This document shows positions 1-5,500 of a stretch of 7,664 nucleotides of DNA, piece after piece. The translations under genes and the position numbers were made by a program. Below the pieces are notes generated by a model that saw only the letters and a list, made by a program, of their open reading frames with translations, was not told the origin of the DNA and ran no database searches. This DNA is from AM-2324 sp042091035 (GTDB lineage: Bacteria > Bacteroidota > Bacteroidia > Chitinophagales > Saprospiraceae): assembly GCA_042091035.1 (NCBI GenBank), contig JBELIG010000155.1, forward strand, positions 1 through 7,664, given 5' to 3'. Positions within the stretch are counted from its first letter, which is position 1, and every line of letters starts with the position of its first letter.

Positions 1-129
1 AATACTCGGAGATATGCAAAGCGACAAATGACCTGGTTAAGACGTGAATCAAAATACACACTCTTGCAAACGAATAATGACCAAACAATAGAAAAAGCGA
101 CTCAGGAAATATTAAAATATATTCGATAA
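1..129 (+). CDS. miaA: tRNA dimethylallyltransferase MiaA, C-terminal fragment
   Basis: Frame 1 is open from the first base to a TAA at 127-129, giving 42 residues. MiaA transfers a dimethylallyl group to the N6 of A37 in tRNAs that read UNN codons. The fragment begins NTRRYAKRQMTWLRR, which matches the conserved C-terminal signature of MiaA (T-R-x-[YL]-A-K-R-Q-x-T-W-[FL]-R), a basic segment of the family. The tail after it (KYTLLQTNNDQTIEKATQEI, then LKYIR) is variable in the family and ends at about the usual place. The catalytic N-terminal domain and P-loop lie to the left of the window and cannot be checked. The next gene on this strand begins 218 bases downstream, beyond a terminator, so miaA probably ends its own transcript here. 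Identification rests on this short motif, but the motif is distinctive. Confidence 0.85.
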   Translation, partial: NTRRYAKRQMTWLRRESKYTLLQTNNDQTIEKATQEILKYIR

Positions 130-156
130 ATAAGTATATGTATTCATATATAATAC

Positions 157-164
157 TATATTTG
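157..164 (+). promoter_or_regulatory. candidate Bacteroidota -7 promoter element
   Basis: TATATTTG matches the Bacteroidota -7 consensus TAnnTTTG at every fixed position. Transcription would be expected to begin around 169-172. No convincing -33 TTTG is present about 19-20 bases upstream, where the DNA is simply AT-rich. There is no gene start nearby: the transcript would run directly into the three hairpins that follow and stop at the terminator ending at 250. The element is short enough to occur by chance in AT-rich DNA. Confidence 0.35.
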
Positions 165-166
165 GA

Positions 167-218
167 ATGTGCCTATGCACATGAAAACAATTTACAGTGT
201 CGATAAATCTTATCGACA
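167..218 (+). other. two consecutive perfect hairpins in intergenic DNA
   Basis: Hairpin 1 is ATGTGC (167-172), loop CTAT, GCACAT (177-182). Hairpin 2 is TGTCGATAA (198-206), loop ATC, TTATCGACA (210-218), a perfect 9-bp stem. Both are uninterrupted inverted repeats and are followed within 8 bases by the terminator hairpin at 226-250. As DNA, hairpin 2 is also a near-perfect palindrome and could instead be a protein binding site. As RNA, the three stems in 84 nt could make up a small structured RNA or a decorated 3' end of the miaA transcript. Confidence 0.5.
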
Positions 219-225
219 ATAGAAC

Positions 226-250
226 AAGCCCTATTTATTAGGGCTTTTTT
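226..250 (+). terminator. intrinsic terminator downstream of miaA
   Basis: AAGCCCTA (226-233), a 5-base loop, and TAGGGCTT (239-246) form a perfect 8-bp stem that runs into a T tract (245-250). It lies about 100 bases after the miaA stop and about 100 bases before the SPFH gene, separating the two. It may terminate miaA, or a separate short RNA starting near 170, or both. Confidence 0.85.
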
Positions 251-347
251 AATCTTAAAAAAGGTAGAATTCGTATAAGTTATGCAGTCAACTATGCTAA
301 AATGATTAATTTGATATAGAATTATTCGAAACACTTAATCATTACAT
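251..347 (+). other. leader region of the SPFH gene
   Basis: These 97 AT-rich bases contain no open reading frame of note and no Shine-Dalgarno sequence before the ATG at 348, which is normal for Bacteroidota. The best promoter-like string is TTAATTTG (306-313), which fits TAnnTTTG with one mismatch and lies 34 bases before the start codon. There is no clear -33 partner. Since a terminator lies immediately upstream, a promoter for the SPFH gene should be in this stretch, but I cannot place it firmly. Confidence 0.4.
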
Positions 348-1277
348 ATGGACTTATTCTTTTATTTTCCGTTATTCCTAGTACTATTAATAGTTGCTTC
401 TGGAATCTTTACTGTAAAACAGCAGTCTGCAGTTGTCATAGAACGCTTTGGTAAATTTCAAAGTATAAGAACAGCTGGCTTAAATTTTAAAATACCTGTA
501 TTTGACAAAAAATCCAGAGCCATTTCTCTAAAGATTAATCAATTGGATGTAAATGTCGAGACAAAAACAGCTGATGATGTATTTGTCGGCTTAAAGGTCT
601 CTGTACAATTCGTAATCATCAAAGAAAAGGTCTATGATGCCTACTATCGTTTGGAAAATCCACGTGAACAGATTAATGCTTATGTATTCGATGTTATTCG
701 TGCAGAGGTACCAAAGATGAAGCTCGATGATGTATTCATGAAGAAAGATGACGTTGCGAACGCCATAAAGCATGAAATTGAGGAAGCAATGTCCAACTAT
801 GGTTACAAGATTATCAAAGCTTTAGTAACTGACATTGACCCTGATGCGGAAGTAAAAAAATCAATGAATCACATTAATGCAGCAGAACGTCAAAAAGTAG
901 CTGCTGAATACGAAGCTGAAGCTGAAAGAATTAGAATTGTAGCACGCGCAAAAGCAGAAGCTGAATCAAAAAGACTTCAAGGACAAGGTATTGCTGATCA
1001 AAGAAGAGAAATTGCAAGAGGTCTTGAGGAATCTGTTGAAGTACTTAACAAGGTTGGTATCAACTCTCAAGAGGCATCTGCGCTTATTGTTGTTACTCAG
1101 CACTATGACACCTTGCAATCAATGGGAGAAAATGTTAATTCTAATCTAGTCTTACTTCCAAATTCTCCTGCCTCAGGCTCGAATATGTTAAGTGAGATGG
1201 TTACCTCATTCACCGCTTCTCAAATGCTCGGTGAACAAATGAAAGAAGGCAACAAACTAAAAAGTAAAGAGAAGTAA
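348..1277 (+). CDS. SPFH/band-7 (stomatin/HIR-like) membrane-anchored protein
   Basis: This 309-residue protein belongs to the SPFH (stomatin/prohibitin/flotillin/HflK-C) superfamily, whose members oligomerise at membranes and organise microdomains or proteases. Residues about 5-22 form one hydrophobic anchor near the N terminus. The band-7 domain follows at about 24-200, starting with SAVVIERFGKF and an AGLNFKIPVFD turn. Residues 65-77 (QLDVNVETKTADD), 111-128 (AYVFDVIRAEVPKMKLDD) and 162-180 (DIDPDAEVKKSMNHINAAE) resemble plant HIR proteins more closely than the QmcA/YbbK type. From 178 to 230 an Ala/Glu/Arg-rich helix suggests a coiled coil; the tail (271-309) is polar. The start gives the expected short segment before the anchor. 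No NfeD-like partner gene is adjacent, unlike many bacterial stomatin operons, and the gene appears monocistronic between two terminators. The family is certain; the precise role is unknown. Confidence 0.93.
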   Translation: MDLFFYFPLFLVLLIVASGIFTVKQQSAVVIERFGKFQSIRTAGLNFKIPVFDKKSRAISLKINQLDVNVETKTADDVFVGLKVSVQFVIIKEKVYDAYYRLENPREQINAYVFDVIRAEVPKMKLDDVFMKKDDVANAIKHEIEEAMSNYGYKIIKALVTDIDPDAEVKKSMNHINAAERQKVAAEYEAEAERIRIVARAKAEAESKRLQGQGIADQRREIARGLEESVEVLNKVGINSQEASALIVVTQHYDTLQSMGENVNSNLVLLPNSPASGSNMLSEMVTSFTASQMLGEQMKEGNKLKSKEK

Positions 1278-1278
1278 T

Positions 1279-1313
1279 AAAAAAAGCACCGAAGAATACT
1301 TCGGTGCTTTTTT
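1279..1313. terminator. bidirectional intrinsic terminator between convergent genes
   Basis: GCACCGAAG (1286-1294), loop AATA, and CTTCGGTGC (1299-1307) form a perfect 9-bp stem. Seven A bases precede it (1279-1285) and six T bases follow it (1308-1313), so a U tract is made in both directions. It begins 2 bases after the SPFH stop codon at 1275-1277 and ends 1 base short of the stop codon of the minus-strand peptidase at 1315-1317. One element therefore serves both transcripts. Confidence 0.92.
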
Positions 1314-1314
1314 A

Positions 1315-2382
1315 TTAAAACCTGTTTTGGATAGCAGGTGGAACCGCCATCTTGTGAACCATCACTCCCACAGTTTTCATATCGAAATACGCCTCAGACA
1401 TATACAGATAGCCTTCAAATGGACCAAGCTCTCCCCAAGAATTTTTTACTTTATAATATTTCCGCCCCATAGAATCTTCTACCTTACCTACGATATGCAT
1501 CAAATGATCATCCGTTGTTTTATAGGTCATAAATTCATCTTGGCGCAGGCCTGCACTTACCCTAGTCTCTTTATAATCCTGAGGAATAGTTGAATCTGAA
1601 ATATTAGAAAGAACTGCAAAACCTTCTTTTGCTCTAAAACCTGATTCTGAAACATCCCCATCCCAAGAAACAGTAAAGCCATTTTCCAAGGCATAATCAA
1701 CTATTACCCTAAGATCACTAAGCTCAACATTCAAATAAGAACCATTTGAATAATTATCTGGAATTTCCAGAATAAAGGATGAATATACAGGATGATGCTT
1801 GAAAGAAGTGAATGAAACATAATTATCAGGATTCAGTCCATAGTAACTAGAAAAAGCACTTGCATCAACCTCTCTAGGTAATGCCCCAAGATGCTTATCT
1901 AGAATCTTATTGACTTGTATCATCCAAAATGGAGTCTTATCCTTAGACGATATTTCTGTATCCAAGTACTCCTTAAGTTCTTTTTCTAAATCAGTATGGT
2001 TATAAGGCTCATCTCCTGTACGACCTGGATAATTTTTCTCTGGAACAATTCCATGTTTAGCTATAACATTTATAACATCATGACTCAATGAGCCTTGGCT
2101 AAAGTTTGCCTTACCTTGTCGCAAATAATAATTCATAGCCTTATCAAAATAGATATGGCGAACGATATACATTTCAGAAAAATCGATCTCATCAAAACCC
2201 ATTCTCAAAACCTCCGATTCTAAAAAAGAAATTGTAGAAAAAGACCAACAAGTTCCTGTATTCCCCTGACTTTTCACAACAGTGCAATTTAACTCCTTTG
2301 CATCCATCAACTGAATATCCTGAGCAGCTAGATCTGCGGAAAAGAAAACCAACAATAACAAAAAGCTAAAAATATTTTTCAT
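1315..2382 (-). CDS. secreted C1B papain-fold cysteine peptidase (bleomycin hydrolase/aminopeptidase C-like)
   Basis: This 355-residue protein starts with a typical signal peptide (K at position 2, hydrophobic 4-16, then ADLAAQD, with cleavage probably around 20-21) and has no lipobox Cys. The papain-fold catalytic set is complete: Gln39 and Cys45 in SQGNTGTCWSFS, His293 in TTDDHLMHIVG, and Asn314 in KNSWG. The TSFKHHPVYSSFILEIPDN segment (192-210) and SWDGDVSESGF (239-249) are typical of the bleomycin hydrolase/PepC (C1B) branch, not of cathepsins. Classical cytoplasmic members are about 440-450 residues, so this is a compact exported form, acting in the periplasm or outside. It has no T9SS sorting domain. 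The start at 2382 is the one that exposes the signal peptide; an ATG about 12 bases upstream is out of frame and meets a stop at once. The family call is firm; substrate and exact location are not known. Confidence 0.92.
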   Translation of the reverse strand: MKNIFSFLLLLVFFSADLAAQDIQLMDAKELNCTVVKSQGNTGTCWSFSTISFLESEVLRMGFDEIDFSEMYIVRHIYFDKAMNYYLRQGKANFSQGSLSHDVINVIAKHGIVPEKNYPGRTGDEPYNHTDLEKELKEYLDTEISSKDKTPFWMIQVNKILDKHLGALPREVDASAFSSYYGLNPDNYVSFTSFKHHPVYSSFILEIPDNYSNGSYLNVELSDLRVIVDYALENGFTVSWDGDVSESGFRAKEGFAVLSNISDSTIPQDYKETRVSAGLRQDEFMTYKTTDDHLMHIVGKVEDSMGRKYYKVKNSWGELGPFEGYLYMSEAYFDMKTVGVMVHKMAVPPAIQNRF

Positions 2383-2399
2383 AAGAATTTTTTCATTTC

Positions 2400-2408
2400 C
2401 AAAATATA
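2400..2408 (-). promoter_or_regulatory. weak candidate -7 element for the peptidase gene
   Basis: Read on the minus strand this is TATATTTTG, which resembles TAnnTTTG with one extra base between the two parts. It lies about 17 bases before the peptidase start codon, implying a leader of only about 10 bases. No good -33 element is visible. The terminator of the upstream gene ends just before it, so some promoter is needed in this short gap. Confidence 0.25.
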
Positions 2409-2430
2409 ATCAAAAGAATCAAGAGTCCAT

Positions 2431-2468
2431 AAAAAAACCTCCCCCAGTCATAAGACTGGAAGGAGGTT
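2431..2468 (-). terminator. intrinsic terminator of the giant HYR protein gene
   Basis: AACCTCC (2436-2442) pairs with GGAGGTT (2462-2468), and inside it CCAGTC (2444-2449) pairs with GACTGG (2454-2459) around an ATAA loop. Only a 1x2 internal loop interrupts the stem. On the minus strand the stem is followed by seven T bases (complement of A 2431-2437). It lies 54 bases beyond the stop codon at 2523-2525. The plus-strand side has no T tract, so it works in one direction only and separates the giant gene from the peptidase gene. Confidence 0.9.
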
Positions 2469-2522
2469 ATCCCAAAAACCGATTACATAGTATTGTTTAA
2501 ATCCTTAAAAAGGATAGAACAT

Positions 2523-5500
2523 TTATTTAATTATAACCATCTTCTTTGTCAAGGTAACATCGCCTGTTCTTAGTGTATAATAATACACTCCAGACTCTCC
2601 TAGTTCCTCTGAAGAAATGGCTAAGGTATTTAAACCAGCCTCCGCATCAATATCAAAAACTTTTACATCTTGACCAGCCATATTCACAAAGTTAAGTGAA
2701 ACCTGTTCTGCTTTATCAAGTGAAAAATTAACTGTAGTAATACCTAAGAATGGATTTGGCTCATTCTGAAATAAAACTACTGAATTATCAGCGGATGTAA
2801 AGTTAAGAATTACATCAAATAATTCTGCATTTGTATTGTATGCTTCTGCTTTAGTATATGAAGAAGAGATGGAAAACACCTCATCTGTATTTATTGACTC
2901 ATTTGCCTTAAAGCTTAAAGAAATCAAAGATCCCTCAGAAGAGAAATCAACATCAACAAAATCATTCCATGAAACAGTGATTGCTCCTTCTTCTAATTTT
3001 GTCAAACCGATATTTGAAGTTCCTAGCTTTGCATCATTCACAGCTAAAAATTCAACAGCCTTCGAGAAATTCAAGGTAAACTGGAATCCAGCAAGCAAAT
3101 CCATTGCATTAAGGTCAAATGTGAATGTCTTACCAGCTTCAATTTCTCTACCTTCAGCATTGAAAGATACAGAACCAACTGAACGATCTTCTGAACTAAC
3201 AAACGAATTTGTTTGAGCAGAACCATTCACGTCACCAACTTTAACAGCTACAAAATCAGCATCCAAGACATCCGTATCAACATTATTCATATTGATTACT
3301 TCAGGGAAGCCTGTAGACCAAGGATTTGCAGGAACAGGGAATGCATAATCAGCATCCACAAATCTCCACGATGTATTGTTCTGGAAGTTATCATCAATTT
3401 GAAGAATAACTCTACGAATAGCAACTAAATCTAATGTTGTTACTGCACCAGAGTTATTTGCATCTGCAGCAATCATCTTATATGGAGATTCCAATGGAGA
3501 AATCCCTAAAATATGCTGAGAAATAATAACAAGGTCATATGTAGTAACTCCATTTTCCGGATCAGTATCAAGAAGGGCAGATATTGAATAATCACCACCT
3601 TGATCAACTTCCATTTCGAACTGACCATTTACGTCAGAGTTAACTGTATTTAGACCAGCATTTACATCAATCATAGTATTCTCAACACCATTTCCTTCTT
3701 CAGTAGCAATTGTACCAGCTAATGTAATTACTGGAGATGTGCCACATACATCAAGATTATCTTGAACATCAACGATAACTTCACAGTAATCCGTAAGACC
3801 ACCTTCATCAGTTACATGAACTTCAACAACCTGAAGTTCACCAACATCATCACAGTCAAACATCATAACAGGCAGTGTACCAGCTGCATCATAAGTGAAT
3901 GAAACGATACCACCACAATTATCAAATGAACCAGCATCAAAATCAGCTGCAGGAACTTCTACCATTCCATTTTGCATGATTGTAATAACAAGTGCATCTA
4001 CACAGAATGCTGTAGGAGCTTTATCCTCTACGATTACCGTTCTAGTGGTTGTACTTGCGTTTCCACAAGGATCGATTACAGTATATGTTAATTGGTAAGA
4101 TCCAGCAGGCACGTCAGAATATGAACCGTCTGCCCCATAAGCTGAAAGATCTCCGTCATTTATAGTGATTGAATATACATCTGTATTACATCCACCTTCA
4201 ATATTAATATCGTTAAGTTCAAGGTCTACATCACATCCTTCTGTAATCTGTGCAATAAAGTCATCTGCACTTACCACTGGAGCAACATCATCTTTAACTT
4301 TTACAGTCTGCGTGTAAGACATGTAATCTGAACCAGTTACATTATTTACAAGTCCTGGAGCCGATGCCACTAGTTCTTGGCTGTTTACAATATCATAAGT
4401 ACACCAGTTGATCACTGTCCATTCGCGGAAAATCTTGAAACAAGCATCCTGACCAGGTACATTGAACTCTGTATCTTCATAAGCTACTGCAATCATTTCA
4501 CATGCATCACCAGAAATAACTGGTGAACCAAAATCAAGTTCATCATAGTTACAATCTGCATCTACAGGTTGATCAAAATCTGCAGGGAATGAAACATTCC
4601 AATCAGATACATGATAAATTGAAATTGTCTGAGAACAACTTACAGGTCCATTATTACTAGCATCAGTAAGGGACCAAGTTCTTGTTATAGAACCTATACC
4701 ACACTGATCAACAGTATAACTTACATCATAAGAATCTGTGTAGTCACAGTTGTCTCCTAAAATAGCTGCTCCAAATACATCAAGGACTGACCAATCAGCA
4801 TTATCTAAGCCTGGAGCATAATCTGTATAATATGTATCACAATCAATTTCTTGATTTTCAGGACAAGCTGCATATGGATCTAGATTATCATTTATTAGAA
4901 CCTGAACCATACATTCATTATAGTTACCGTAGCAATCATATGCTCTCAAAATAACCTGCTCATCTGTATCATTACAATCAAAAGTAACGGTTTCTCCAAA
5001 TACAAAACCATCCATTCTTCTTACTTGCAGATAATCCAAACAACAATTATCATAAGTTCCATTATCAAAAGAGGATGCAAACACAACAGCTTCACCAGCT
5101 GAGTTTAGGTTAGCATCTGTTACCTCAAGACAAACCATTGTTGGTGTTTCTGTATCTACAACAGTTAATGTAATTTGTTCTGTTGATGCATTACCACATG
5201 CATCAACTGCATTGATAGTAATAACATGGTTGCCTAATTCAAGACCAGAACCTGGAATGAATCCACCTGCATTTCCATTTTCACCATTCGCATATTCTAA
5301 TTCACCTGCTGGTGAGAACATTGTAATAGTAAATTCATTACAGTTATCTGTAACAATCGGTGCTTGTATGAAACCATTCGAAGTACAGCCATTACCATCT
5401 GTAGTAATCGTAATACTTGACGCATCAATTACTGGAGCTGTTTCATCAATTACTTCAATAATCTGAACAGAGATCTCTACATCATTTGTACAAAGATCTA

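Noticed and set aside
175..222. Fifteen-codon reading frame (ATG at 175, second ATG at 181, stop TAG at 220-222) across the intergenic hairpins, just before the terminator
   Set aside because: It could be read as a leader peptide, but the codons coincide with the stems of two perfect hairpins, there is no run of regulatory codons, and no biosynthetic gene lies downstream.
591..773. Minus-strand frame of 60 codons within the SPFH gene
   Set aside because: It lies antisense within a well-conserved gene, its product has no recognisable features, and the conserved plus-strand protein accounts for the sequence.
1327..1593. Plus-strand frame of 88 codons opposite the peptidase gene
   Set aside because: It is antisense to the conserved His and Asn motifs of the peptidase, and its predicted product (rich in His and Ile) resembles no protein family.
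2501..2515. Small hairpin ATCCTT-AAA-AAGGAT just beyond the stop codon of the giant gene
   Set aside because: The 6-bp AT-rich stem has no T tract on either side and the strong terminator at 2431-2468 suffices.
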